Of a DNA stretch of 20,885 nt, positions 1 through 6,936 are shown one piece after another. A program made the translations under genes and the position numbers. The notes below the pieces were generated by a model. The model had not been told where the DNA came from, made no database searches, and was given only the letters and a program-made list of their open reading frames with translations. Source of the DNA: Anaerolinea sp. (GTDB lineage: Bacteria; Chloroflexota; Anaerolineae; JAAEKA01); contig JACSRL010000329.1 of NCBI GenBank assembly GCA_014879765.1, positions 1 to 20,885 on the forward strand, read 5' to 3'. The stretch's first letter is position 1; the number at the start of each line of letters is the position of its first letter.

Positions 1-47
1 CGTTGCGCAGACGAAAACCATGCCCGCACGAGAAAAACCCGGTTTCT
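1..47. repeat. Dispersed intergenic repeat, copy 1
   Basis: This 47-base stretch is repeated in direct orientation at 1969-2014 with, by eye, three substitutions and one single-base gap. Both copies share the core ATGCCCGCACGAGA and end in AAACCCGGTTTCT. It lies just upstream of the Nudix gene. No reading frame in it looks real. It is probably a genome-wide intergenic repeat, but only the copies in this window can be seen. It may continue to the left of the window. Confidence 0.75.
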
Positions 48-93
48 ATACGACTGGCTGAGCAGTTACGGCACTTCGCCCTTTGGAGGCCCC

Positions 94-639
94 ATGATCC
101 TGCCCTGGCAACTGACCGAGACGCGCGACGGCTTTCGCAACCGCTGGCTGCACGTCACCCTGGACACCGTGCGCCTGCCCAACGGCGCCAGCTACGAATA
201 CACCACCATCCGGCGCGACAAGCCCGGCGTGGCGGTCGCGGTGCTCAACCCGGCCGGCCAGCTTCTGCTGGAACGGGAATACCGGCTGCCGGTGGGAGAG
301 GTGATCTACCAACTGCCGGGCGGGCTGGCCGACGTGGGCGAGGACCTGACCCTCGGCATGCGCCGCGAGCTGCACGAGGAGACCGGCATCCTGGCCGGCG
401 AGCTGCGCCATCTGGGCAGTTTCTGGAACAACCCGGCCAGCAGCGACGGCCAGTGCCACCTCTTTCTCTGCCGCGACTTCCAGGAAAGCGCAGCCACCCG
501 CCACGACGAAGCCGAGTTCATCGCCTGGGAATGGCGCGAGCTGAGTTGGGTCAAGGCGCGCGTGGCCGACGGCCTGATCCGCGATCGGGTGGTGTTGTGC
601 GCCCTGGCCTATCTCTGGCTGGCCGGTGAGATCGCGTGA
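94..639 (+). CDS. Nudix hydrolase, ADP-ribose pyrophosphatase-like
   Basis: A 181-residue protein with a complete Nudix box at residues 77-99, fitting Gx5Ex7REUxEExGU: Gly77, Glu83, Arg91-Glu92, Glu95-Glu96, Gly98. The box binds the divalent metal and catalyses hydrolysis of a nucleoside diphosphate linked to another group. The N-terminal strands before the box (residues 10-60) and the NPASSDG segment about 15 residues after it resemble the ADP-ribose/ADP-sugar pyrophosphatase group, but the substrate is inferred only. It is probably cytosolic, since no signal or membrane segment is seen. The ATG start is preceded by GGAGG four bases upstream. The next gene, on the same strand, is 145 bases away and has its own promoter. 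Confidence 0.9.
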   Translation: MILPWQLTETRDGFRNRWLHVTLDTVRLPNGASYEYTTIRRDKPGVAVAVLNPAGQLLLEREYRLPVGEVIYQLPGGLADVGEDLTLGMRRELHEETGILAGELRHLGSFWNNPASSDGQCHLFLCRDFQESAATRHDEAEFIAWEWRELSWVKARVADGLIRDRVVLCALAYLWLAGEIA

Positions 640-670
640 TCCCTGCCAGAGTTGACCGTCTGTTTCAACG

Positions 671-699
671 TTGCGCATCGCTGGCGGGTATGCTATAAT
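671..699 (+). promoter_or_regulatory. Sigma-70-type promoter for the lipoprotein gene
   Basis: A perfect -10 TATAAT at 694-699 is preceded by TG in the extended -10 position (TGCTATAAT). TTGCGC at 671-676 is a plausible -35, with a 17-base spacer. Transcription would start near 706, giving a leader of about 80 bases before the ATG at 785. Call made by eye from consensus. Confidence 0.7.
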
Positions 700-784
700 C
701 TGCCCAGCAATCAATGCGCACCGATGCGACTGCGATTCGAGGTCGAATCGGCGATTCTTCCCCTGAAACCGAGAGGAACCTGGC

Positions 785-1807
785 ATGAAACACCGAACTG
801 CTACTCAGCGGGTGCTGGCGTTGGCCGCCATGTTGATCGTCCTGTTGGTCGTGGCAAGCTGCGGAGGAGGCAAAGAGCCAGAGCCCGAGCCCCAACAGCC
901 CAGCATGCCCCTTCTGATGCCCCGCATCACCGTCTCCCTGGACGAGCAAGGTATACCCACCGTTCTGGGCATCCCCATGGATCGCCTGGGGAGTCTGCTG
1001 CGGCAGGATGTCAGCGGGTTGAAGATGGATCCCGCCACCGTGCAGAAGCTGCAAGCGGCCGGCGTGCAGAACATCGAGGCCGTGGCCACCGCCGAAGGGC
1101 TCTACCTCTACATCAACGGCCAGCCGCTGCCCTATCTGGCGCTGGACGAAGAGACGCGCGCGGGCGTGGGCGACCTGCTCAAGCTGGCCGGTGTGCAGGA
1201 TAATACAGCCAAACTGGTGCAGAACCTGCTCAACAACAAGATTCTGAGCCGCACAGGCGCGCCGGTGCTGATCAAGCTGCCCGTGGCCCCCGGCGTGGCC
1301 GAGGCCGGCGTGCGTGACACCAAGACCCTGCCGCGGGTGGACACCCAACAGGCCCGCGCCAGCGTGGCCCAGAAAGTGCTGATTCTGCACCTCGATGCTG
1401 CGCTGGATGAACAGGGCGCCCCCACCATTGCCGGCACCTCGCTGACCGACCTGCAAGGCGCGCTGATGGAGGCTGGCATCGCGGCCGACCTGAGCAGCGC
1501 CCGGCTGAACCCGGCCACCATCGCCTCGCTGCAAGCCGCCAACGTGGCGCTCTTGCAGGTAGAGACCGAGCCGGAGGGCGTCTACATCAACGTCAACGGC
1601 CAGCGTCTGCCCCGCCTGGCCTGGGACGACGAGCGGCTGCAGAACCTGGCGGCGCTCTACGGCGGCCTGGAGCCAGATAGCCCCTACCTGCCGCTGTTGC
1701 ACTTCCTCCTCCCCTACATCCAGGGCGCCGACATCGAGTTGGGGGTCACGCTGCCGCTGGCCGCCGGCCAACAGGCGCCCACCCCCGCGCCGTGGGTGAC
1801 AGACTAA
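785..1807 (+). CDS. Putative lipoprotein with a tandemly duplicated domain
   Basis: A 340-residue protein of unrecognised family. The N-terminus is a type II signal peptide: a basic start, a hydrophobic stretch at residues 10-24 and a lipobox ending in Cys26 (VVASC). A Pro/Glu-rich linker (about 30-47) follows. Two similar units then appear, roughly residues 48-135 and 199-295. Each has LDEQG.PT near its start, a LxPATxxLQAAxV segment, a tyrosine-rich strand with (Y/V)INxNGQxLPxLAxD, and a leucine-rich end. The protein is presumably anchored outside the cytoplasmic membrane. The ATG is preceded by GAGAGGAA, and the gene has its own promoter and terminator, so it is a single-gene unit. Function unknown; binding or scaffolding is only a guess. 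Confidence 0.85.
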   Translation: MKHRTATQRVLALAAMLIVLLVVASCGGGKEPEPEPQQPSMPLLMPRITVSLDEQGIPTVLGIPMDRLGSLLRQDVSGLKMDPATVQKLQAAGVQNIEAVATAEGLYLYINGQPLPYLALDEETRAGVGDLLKLAGVQDNTAKLVQNLLNNKILSRTGAPVLIKLPVAPGVAEAGVRDTKTLPRVDTQQARASVAQKVLILHLDAALDEQGAPTIAGTSLTDLQGALMEAGIAADLSSARLNPATIASLQAANVALLQVETEPEGVYINVNGQRLPRLAWDDERLQNLAALYGGLEPDSPYLPLLHFLLPYIQGADIELGVTLPLAAGQQAPTPAPWVTD

Positions 1808-1841
1808 ACAGGCCAGGCCGCGCCTTGCGAGGCGCAGTCTG

Positions 1842-1885
1842 AAAAAAGCGACCCGCTGCCAGGTGTTGGCAGCGGGTCGCTTTTT
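1842..1885. terminator. Bidirectional intrinsic terminator
   Basis: Perfect 18-base arms at 1843-1860 and 1868-1885 enclose a 7-base loop. The GC-rich stem is flanked by a run of A on the left and a run of T on the right, so it can end transcription in both directions: the lipoprotein gene from the left and the minus-strand cluster from the right. It lies 35 bases past the lipoprotein stop and about 155 bases past the mogA stop. Confidence 0.93.
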
Positions 1886-1917
1886 AGTTCCCGCACGTAA
1901 CTGTTCAGGCAAGGCAT

Positions 1918-1944
1918 TAGAAACCGGATTTTTGTCTTGCAGAC
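1918..1944. repeat. Partial inverted copy of the dispersed repeat
   Basis: AGAAACCGGATTTTTGTCTT followed by GCAGAC resembles the reverse complement of the repeat at 1969-2014 (AGAAACCGGGTTT and TTTTGTCTGCG) with its middle missing. Together the two give a roughly 96-base segment whose ends are inverted (AGAAACCGG / CCGGTTTCT). Alignment made by eye. Confidence 0.5.
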
Positions 1945-1968
1945 TAAGGTCATGGCGCTATGAAAAGC

Positions 1969-2014
1969 CGTTACGCAGACAAAACGATGCCCGCACGAGA
2001 TAAACCCGGTTTCT
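1969..2014. repeat. Dispersed intergenic repeat, copy 2
   Basis: A near-identical direct copy of the repeat at 1-47. The two copies bracket the Nudix and lipoprotein genes and the terminator. It sits just past the mogA stop codon, in the 233-base gap between the convergent genes. That gap otherwise holds only the terminator and the partial inverted copy. Confidence 0.75.
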
Positions 2015-2040
2015 GACCGATTTCTGAACAACCGCGGCGC

Positions 2041-2568
2041 TCACTGCGCGCCGGCGCCATGTTCGCCCGGCCGGGCGTGCTGATAGATCAGCGAGGGACT
2101 CTCCTGACGCAGCAGCTCCAGCGCGTGGGGCAGCGCCGGCAGGATCACCGCCAGATTCTCCCGCGCAGCCTTGGGGCTGCCCGGCAGGTTGACGATCAGC
2201 GTGCGGCCGCGTATGCCGGCCGCGGCGCGGCTGAGCATGGCGTGAGGCGTCAGCGGCAGGCTGGCCGCGCGCATGGCCTCGGCCAGACCCGGCGCCGGCC
2301 GGTCGATCACCGCCCGCGTGGCCTCAGGGGTGACATCGCGCGGGGCAAAGCCGGTGCCACCGGTGGTGAGAATCAGATCCACCTCGCCGCTGTCGGCCCA
2401 GCCGGCCAGCACGGCCTCGATCAGCGGCTGCTCGTCGGGGACGACGCGCCGCTGCACCGCGGCCGCGGCGAGCTGTTCCCGCGCCATGCGGTCGATGGCC
2501 GGGCCGCTGAAGTCCTCGGCCGCGCCCTGGGCGACGCGGTCGCTGACGGTGAGAATGGCAACACGCAT
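2041..2568 (-). CDS. mogA: Molybdopterin adenylyltransferase, MogA/MoaB family
   Basis: A 175-residue protein of the MogA/MoaB fold, which adenylates molybdopterin before molybdenum insertion. Family motifs are clear: ILTVSDR at 5-11, TTGGTG at 68-73, PRDVTPEA at 76-83 and LPGSPKA at 128-134. The ATG at 2568 is preceded by GGAG eight bases upstream; a longer in-frame reading to 2613 would add 15 residues that do not look like the family. It follows rpsI by 126 bases that hold two inverted repeats, and is the last minus-strand gene before the terminator. No other molybdenum cofactor gene is in the window. MogA and MoaB cannot be separated with confidence from sequence alone. Confidence 0.9.
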   Translation of the reverse strand: MRVAILTVSDRVAQGAAEDFSGPAIDRMAREQLAAAAVQRRVVPDEQPLIEAVLAGWADSGEVDLILTTGGTGFAPRDVTPEATRAVIDRPAPGLAEAMRAASLPLTPHAMLSRAAAGIRGRTLIVNLPGSPKAARENLAVILPALPHALELLRQESPSLIYQHARPGEHGAGAQ

Positions 2569-2593
2569 GAGGGCAGCTCCACAGGGCAAACGC

Positions 2594-2633
2594 GCCAAGG
2601 GCATCGAAGACACAAGCCCTCGATGCCCTTGGC
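2594..2633. repeat. Perfect 14-base inverted repeat between rpsI and mogA
   Basis: GCCAAGGGCATCGA at 2594-2607 pairs perfectly with TCGATGCCCTTGGC at 2620-2633 around a 12-base loop. It would form a stable hairpin in the mogA leader. There is no T-run on either side, so it is not a standard terminator. Confidence 0.8.
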
Positions 2634-2644
2634 AACTTGCGCAC

Positions 2645-2678
2645 AGGACTGTCAGTCTTTCTGAAGATTGACAGTCCT
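2645..2678. repeat. Compound palindrome, copy 1 (rpsI-mogA spacer)
   Basis: The left half AGGACTGTCAGTCTTT and right half AAGATTGACAGTCCT are inverted copies with one mismatch, around a short centre. Each half is itself close to a palindrome around TGNCA. It shares this design with the elements at 7381, 17471, 17828 and 20763. It lies 16 bases past the rpsI stop. Confidence 0.75.
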
Positions 2679-2694
2679 CTCGCGTAGACGCACG

Positions 2695-3120
2695 TTAGCG
2701 CTTGGTGTACTGCGGAGCCTTGCGGGCGCGCTTGAGGCCGGCCTTCTTGCGTTCCTTCTCGCGCGGGTCGCGGGTCAGGAAGCCGCCGCGCCGCATCAGC
2801 GGCCGCAGCCGCTGCTCCGGCTGGGTCATGTCGCCATCGCGGTGGGAGATGGCGCGCGCAATGCCCATGCTGACCGCGCCCGCCTGGCCGCCGACGCCGC
2901 CGCCCTGCACCTTGACAGAGACGTTCATGCTGTCGCGCAGCCCGGCCATCTCCAGCGGCAACACAGCCGCGCGCTGGTCGGCGATGCGGGTGAAGTACTC
3001 TTCCATGGGCAGGTCGTTGACCGTGAACTTGCCGGTGCCGGGATAGAGCCGCACGCGCGCCGAAGCACGCTTGCGCCGGCCAAGGCCCTGGTAGTACTGC
3101 AAATCCTTCTCTTTGTCCAT
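2695..3120 (-). CDS. rpsI: 30S ribosomal protein S9
   Basis: A 141-residue S9 that ends in the family's signature RARKAPQYTKR tail, which reaches the tRNA in the ribosomal P site. The GLGRRKRASARVRL segment near residues 12-25 and GGGVGGQAGA in the middle are typical. The chosen ATG at 3120 gives a short charged extension (MDKEKDLQYYQ) beyond the usual start and is preceded by GGAG. An in-frame TTG at 3153 has no better support. It follows rplM by about 53 bases, the usual L13-S9 pair. Confidence 0.96.
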   Translation of the reverse strand: MDKEKDLQYYQGLGRRKRASARVRLYPGTGKFTVNDLPMEEYFTRIADQRAAVLPLEMAGLRDSMNVSVKVQGGGVGGQAGAVSMGIARAISHRDGDMTQPEQRLRPLMRRGGFLTRDPREKERKKAGLKRARKAPQYTKR

Positions 3121-3173
3121 GTCTTTCTGTCTCCTCTGGCGGGGCCTGGTCAACCGACCAGCCCGGGCGAGCG

Positions 3174-3602
3174 TTACATCGTCATCGGCTTGGGCTGCTG
3201 CGCCTCGTGTGGGTGGCCCGGCGTCGCATAGACCTTGAGCTTCTTGATCATCTGGCGGCCAAGGCGGTTCTTGGGCAGCATGCCGCGCACCGCGAAGCGG
3301 ATCACCCGGTCCGGGTGCCGGTCCAACTGGTCGCGCAGCGAGATCTCCTTCAGACCACCGGGATAGCCGGAATGGCGATAGTAGAACTTCTGGTCCATCT
3401 TGCGGCCGGTCACGCGCACCTTGTGGGCGTTGACCACCACCACGAAGTCGCCGGTGTCCAAGTGCGGCGAATAGATCGGCTTATGTTTGCCCTTGAGCAC
3501 GGTGGCAATCTGCGTGGCCAGCCGTCCCAGGGTCATGCCCGTCGCGTCGATGACAAACCACTCGCGCTTGATATCCTCGGGCTTGGTTGAATATGTTCTC
3601 AC
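3174..3602 (-). CDS. rplM: 50S ribosomal protein L13
   Basis: A 142-residue L13, full length for the family, an early-assembling large-subunit protein. Clear family blocks are the [19 protein letters not shown] segment at 15-33, the [18 protein letters not shown] segment in the middle, and [13 protein letters not shown] towards the end. Translation starts at GTG (3600-3602), preceded by AGGAGA six bases upstream; no ATG is available nearby. It follows truA by 60 bases and is paired with rpsI downstream. Confidence 0.97.
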   Translation of the reverse strand: MRTYSTKPEDIKREWFVIDATGMTLGRLATQIATVLKGKHKPIYSPHLDTGDFVVVVNAHKVRVTGRKMDQKFYYRHSGYPGGLKEISLRDQLDRHPDRVIRFAVRGMLPKNRLGRQMIKKLKVYATPGHPHEAQQPKPMTM

Positions 3603-3662
3603 GTCGGTTCTCCTGTGCTTACTTACCGATCGTCCTGCGCAGGGCGGCCAGGGGCATCCCTG

Positions 3663-4379
3663 CTAGTACTTGACCTCGACCAAACACAGCCCGCAGGCTG
3701 GAGCAGGGCCGGCCGCCTGGGAGCGATCCCGCGCGGCCAGCACCTGGCTGACGTTCTCAACGCTGCGCCATCCGGCGCCTGTTTCCATCAGCGTGGCCAC
3801 CACCGTCCGCACCATGCGGCGCAGAAAGGCGTTGGCCTCGATCTCGAAGACCAGCAGCGGGTCGTTGCTCTGCCAGCCGGCCCGCATGACCTCGCGCACG
3901 GTGCTGTCGCCCTGCGTCGGCTGGCCAAAGCTGGCAAAGTCGTGGCTGCCGATCAACAGGGCCGCGGCCTGGTTCATCCGCTCTACATCCAGCCGGCGCG
4001 GCTCATGATGCGTGTAGCGCCGGTGCAGGGGAGAGCGCCAGGGCGCCGTCCACACGGTGTAGCGATAGACCCGGCTGCGGGCGCTGAAGCGGGGATGGAA
4101 GCCCGGATCAGCGTTCTCCGCCAGTTGGCGCACCGCGATGTCCGGCGGCAGCAGCGCGTTCCAGGCTCGCTCCAGATCTGCCAGGCTGTGCCGCCACACC
4201 ACGTCGGCGGCGATCACCTGGCCCTCGGCGTGGACACCCGCATCGGTGCGTCCGGCGTAGCGGATGCGGCAGGGGTGTCCGGTCAGGCGCTGCAAGACCT
4301 GCTCCAGCGCGCCCTGCACCGATGGCTTGTTCGCCAGAATCTGGAAGCCGTGGTAGGTGCCGCCGTCGTAGGCGACCAA
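3663..4379 (-). CDS. truA: tRNA pseudouridine(38-40) synthase TruA; true start uncertain
   Basis: TruA converts uridines 38-40 in tRNA anticodon arms to pseudouridine. The catalytic block YAGRTDAGVHAEGQV lies at 41-55, with the catalytic aspartate at residue 46 when counted from TTG 4379. The first block is YDGGTYHGFQ at 4-13. The TTG at 4379 is the first ordinary start codon in this frame, but it has no Shine-Dalgarno sequence and cuts into the first family strand. Upstream codons still read LPIRA directly before LVAYDG, matching the usual R-I-x-L-x-x-x-YDG beginning. The frame stays open back into the end of rplQ. A ribosome site GGAGGAATA overlaps the rplQ stop, but no ATG, GTG or TTG follows it in frame. 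It lies in its usual place after rplQ and before rplM. Confidence 0.88.
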   Translation of the reverse strand: MVAYDGGTYHGFQILANKPSVQGALEQVLQRLTGHPCRIRYAGRTDAGVHAEGQVIAADVVWRHSLADLERAWNALLPPDIAVRQLAENADPGFHPRFSARSRVYRYTVWTAPWRSPLHRRYTHHEPRRLDVERMNQAAALLIGSHDFASFGQPTQGDSTVREVMRAGWQSNDPLLVFEIEANAFLRRMVRTVVATLMETGAGWRSVENVSQVLAARDRSQAAGPAPACGLCLVEVKY

Positions 4380-4446
4380 CGCCCGGATCGGCAGCCGGGG
4401 CTGGGGATCGTCCGCGGCGGGCGGCGCAGGCTGGATGGTCGTTGGC

Positions 4447-4815
4447 CTATTCCTCCATCAGCTCGATCTGCACCATCTCGGCGCCGTCGCCCTTGCGCGG
4501 CCCCAGCTTGGTCAGACGAACATAGCCGCCCGGACGGCTGGCATAGCGCGGCGCCAGCTCATTGAACAGCTTGCGCACGACAACGGGATCGTTCAGCCGC
4601 GCCATGGCCAGACGCTGGGCATGCACCCGGTTGTCCTGCTGGCCCTTCTTGGCCAGCGTGATCAGCTTTTCAGCCAGCGGGCGAACCGACTTGGCCTTGG
4701 CCTCGGTGGTGTGAATGACTTCGTGCTCGAACAACTCTTTGGTCAGGTTGCGGTACAACGCCTTGCGCTGGCCGGTGTCGCGGCCCAGCCGGCGACCTGC
4801 TCTTCTGTGTCTCAT
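4447..4815 (-). CDS. rplQ: 50S ribosomal protein L17
   Basis: A 122-residue L17 beginning MRHRRAGRRLGRDTGQRKAL, the strongly conserved family start. A helix with NLTKELFEHEVIHTTEAKAK follows, and the end is GAEMVQIELMEE. Slightly longer than the short bacterial core forms but normal. The ATG is preceded by AGGAG eight bases upstream. It follows rpoA by 58 bases, as in the classic alpha operon. That spacer holds a small perfect stem, GGCCTGG / CCAGGCC at 4844-4861. Confidence 0.97.
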   Translation of the reverse strand: MRHRRAGRRLGRDTGQRKALYRNLTKELFEHEVIHTTEAKAKSVRPLAEKLITLAKKGQQDNRVHAQRLAMARLNDPVVVRKLFNELAPRYASRPGGYVRLTKLGPRKGDGAEMVQIELMEE

Positions 4816-4873
4816 GGGAACTTCTCCTAGTGCTGCTGGCGGCGGCCTGGATGGCCAGGCCCGCGCCAGGCAA

Positions 4874-5950
4874 TCATCCAGACTCGCCGCCTGAGGTCAT
4901 GGCCGCCAGCAGGGCATCGACATCGATATCGATGCTGGAGTCGTCGCCCAACTCCTGCTCCTCTGACGCCTGATCCCCAGGCAAGGACTCGGCCGCCGTC
5001 TGCTCCGGCAGCCTGACATATTCGAGGAAGCCTTTGGCCTGGAGCTGCTCCATCAGTTCGTCCAGTGATTTCTGGCCGAAGTTGCGGATGCTCAACAAGG
5101 CCTCAGGGCCCTTCTCCAGACGCTGGATGACTTCGCCTACCTTGATGATGCTTGCCCGTTTCAGGCAATTGTAGGCGCGCACCGAAAGCTCCAGATCCTC
5201 GATGGGCACGTCGAAGACATGCTCAGGAATCGATTCGCTCGGCTTTTCCTCAGGAACCACAGCCGCCACCTCGACACCGGCGATCAGCGACAGATGCTGC
5301 AAGAGCAGCCTGGCGGCCTCGCTCATGGCATCTTCCGGCTCGATGGTGCCATCGGTCCAGATCTCCATGACCAGCCGGTCGAAGTCCGTCTGCTGGCCGA
5401 TGCGGGCGCGCTCCACGTGGAACGAGGCCTTGCGCACCGGGTTGAAGATGGCATCCACCGGGATCTCGCCCAGCGGCACCCGGCCGCGCTCTTCCGCCGG
5501 GGAGTAGCCTCGTCCGCGGCGAACGATCAGCTCCACGAACAGATCCACATCGTTGCTGTCAGCCGTCAGCAGCAGCAGGTCAGGGTTGATGATCTCGATC
5601 TCAGGCGGGCAGACCAGGTCGCTGGCCGTCACCGGGCCTTCGGCGTTGACCTGCAAGCTGATGCGCACGGGATCGTTGCTGACGCTCTTCACGCGCAGTT
5701 GTTTGACGTTGAGAATGAAAGCGGTCGTGTCCTCGCGCACATGGGGGATCGGCGAGAACTCGTGATGCACACCTTCGATGCGCACCGAGCTCACCGCCGC
5801 GCCCGTCAGCGAAGAGAGCAGCACGCGACGCAGCGCATTGCCCAGCGTCACGCCATAGCCGCTTTCCAAAGGCCCGATGACAAAGCGGCTATACTGCTTT
5901 GACTTGGCCTCGCATTCGATTTTCGGTAGAACAATGCTCAGATTAAGCAA
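4874..5950 (-). CDS. rpoA: DNA-directed RNA polymerase subunit alpha
   Basis: A 358-residue alpha subunit. The N-terminal dimerisation/assembly domain (about 1-230) has the signature GYGVTLGNALRRVLLSSL at 31-48. The C-terminal DNA- and activator-binding domain is at about 249-308, with ELSVRAYNCLKRA and LLSIRNFGQKSLDEL. After it comes an unusual acidic tail (about 315-358) rich in Glu, Asp and Ser. The start is TTG at 5950, the first codon that gives the family beginning, with a strong GGAGG seven bases upstream; no ATG is available nearby. The gap to rpsD is 168 bases and holds a strong hairpin. Confidence 0.97.
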   Translation of the reverse strand: MLNLSIVLPKIECEAKSKQYSRFVIGPLESGYGVTLGNALRRVLLSSLTGAAVSSVRIEGVHHEFSPIPHVREDTTAFILNVKQLRVKSVSNDPVRISLQVNAEGPVTASDLVCPPEIEIINPDLLLLTADSNDVDLFVELIVRRGRGYSPAEERGRVPLGEIPVDAIFNPVRKASFHVERARIGQQTDFDRLVMEIWTDGTIEPEDAMSEAARLLLQHLSLIAGVEVAAVVPEEKPSESIPEHVFDVPIEDLELSVRAYNCLKRASIIKVGEVIQRLEKGPEALLSIRNFGQKSLDELMEQLQAKGFLEYVRLPEQTAAESLPGDQASEEQELGDDSSIDIDVDALLAAMTSGGESG

Positions 5951-6068
5951 GAGTCACCCTCCTCTGGCTGCACTGCGCCTGCTGGCGCGGCCAACCGTCT
6001 GGCAAAGGGAAAGATGCCCGACGACCGGCGGCGCACGATTGGCGACCACACAGCCAGACGCTGCAACT

Positions 6069-6113
6069 CCCTGCTGCCCGCTCTGTCGTTGCCGACGGAG
6101 CGGGCAGCAAGGG
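6069..6113 (-). promoter_or_regulatory. Strong hairpin between rpsD and rpoA, possible attenuator or r-protein-binding site
   Basis: Read on the minus strand, CCCTTGCTGCCCGCTC pairs with GAGCGGGCAGCAGGG with one bulged base. Inside, GTCG-GCAA-CGAC closes with a GNRA-type tetraloop. It starts six bases after the rpsD stop. There is no T-run after it, so it is not a standard terminator. It could reduce read-through into rpoA, protect the upstream mRNA end, or bind a ribosomal protein; none of these is shown. Confidence 0.6.
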
Positions 6114-6118
6114 TTGGA

Positions 6119-6754
6119 TTAGCGGCTGTAGAACTCGACGACCAACTGCTCATTGACGGGCAGGTCAATGTCTTGGCGCGTCGGCCGGCTCAGCACGCGA
6201 CCGGTGAGGGCCTCGCTGTTCAGGCTCAGCCAGGATGGCGTCGGGCGTTCGCCCATGAATTCGCCCACAAGCTGGAAATACTCGCGACCGCGGCTCTCAG
6301 GACGCACGGTGATCACGTCGTTGGGCTTGACCAGGTAGGAAGGCACGTTGGTCTTGCGGCCATTGACGATGATATGGCCATGCCGGACAATCTGGCGAGC
6401 CTGGGCGCGCGATTGGGCCAGACCCAAGCGGTACACCACGTTATCCAGACGGGTCTCCAACAGGATCAACAGGTTGGCGCCGGTCAGACCTTTGGCGCGC
6501 ACCGCATGGTCGAAGTAGCGACGGAACTGCCGTTCCATCACGCCGTAGATGCGCTTGACCTTCTGCTTTTCGCGCAGTTGCAACGAATATTCGCTTTGAT
6601 TGCGCTTGAACTGCGCTTTTTTGGCATGCATGCCGGGCGCAAAGCCGCGGCGTTCGAACGCGCATTTGGGCGTCAGACAGCGATCGCCCTTGAGGTAGAG
6701 CTTCTGACCCTCGCGCCGGCACATCCTACATACTGCATCGGTATACCTTGCCAA
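6119..6754 (-). CDS. rpsD: 30S ribosomal protein S4, zinc-binding form
   Basis: A 211-residue S4, a primary 16S rRNA-binding protein. The N-terminus has four cysteines in zinc-ribbon spacing (Cys9, Cys12, Cys26, Cys31); many bacterial S4 proteins lack these. The S4 RNA-binding domain lies at about 98-160 and includes [20 protein letters not shown]. The start is TTG at 6754, with AGGAGG seven bases upstream. In many bacteria S4 represses its own operon. A 182-base gap with a dispersed repeat precedes the gene. Confidence 0.97.
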   Translation of the reverse strand: MARYTDAVCRMCRREGQKLYLKGDRCLTPKCAFERRGFAPGMHAKKAQFKRNQSEYSLQLREKQKVKRIYGVMERQFRRYFDHAVRAKGLTGANLLILLETRLDNVVYRLGLAQSRAQARQIVRHGHIIVNGRKTNVPSYLVKPNDVITVRPESRGREYFQLVGEFMGERPTPSWLSLNSEALTGRVLSRPTRQDIDLPVNEQLVVEFYSR

Positions 6755-6838
6755 GTTACTGCCTCCTGTGCATGGTTCTGGAGAGGTTTACGGCTTGGCG
6801 ACCTTCGTCCCTCTCAAAAAGAGTTCAACCTGTCACGC

Positions 6839-6909
6839 CGAGACCCTTTGCCGGGCCTCCGGGTGACATACTGGGCCTTGTCATGCTGAGGGCCGCCGAA
6901 GCATCCCTC
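6839..6909. repeat. Dispersed intergenic repeat, 71-base copy (rpsK-rpsD spacer)
   Basis: On the plus strand it runs from CGAGACCCTTTGCCGGGCCT to GCCGAAGCATCCCTC. It contains GGGTGACA and TGTCATGCTGAGG as inverted parts. It matches 13933-14004 over its whole length with scattered differences. More half-units flank it (TGTCACGC at 6831 and CCTCAGGGTGAC at 6921), so the whole 6831-6932 stretch is a composite. It fills most of the spacer between rpsK and rpsD. Confidence 0.8.
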
Positions 6910-6936
6910 GATCACACCGGCCTCAGGGTGACGACG

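Noticed and set aside
665..1912. A 415-residue minus-strand frame opposite the lipoprotein gene
   Set aside because: It is the antisense shadow of a gene with a clear signal peptide, promoter and ribosome site, and its His/Gly/Arg-rich composition is typical of GC-rich shadows.
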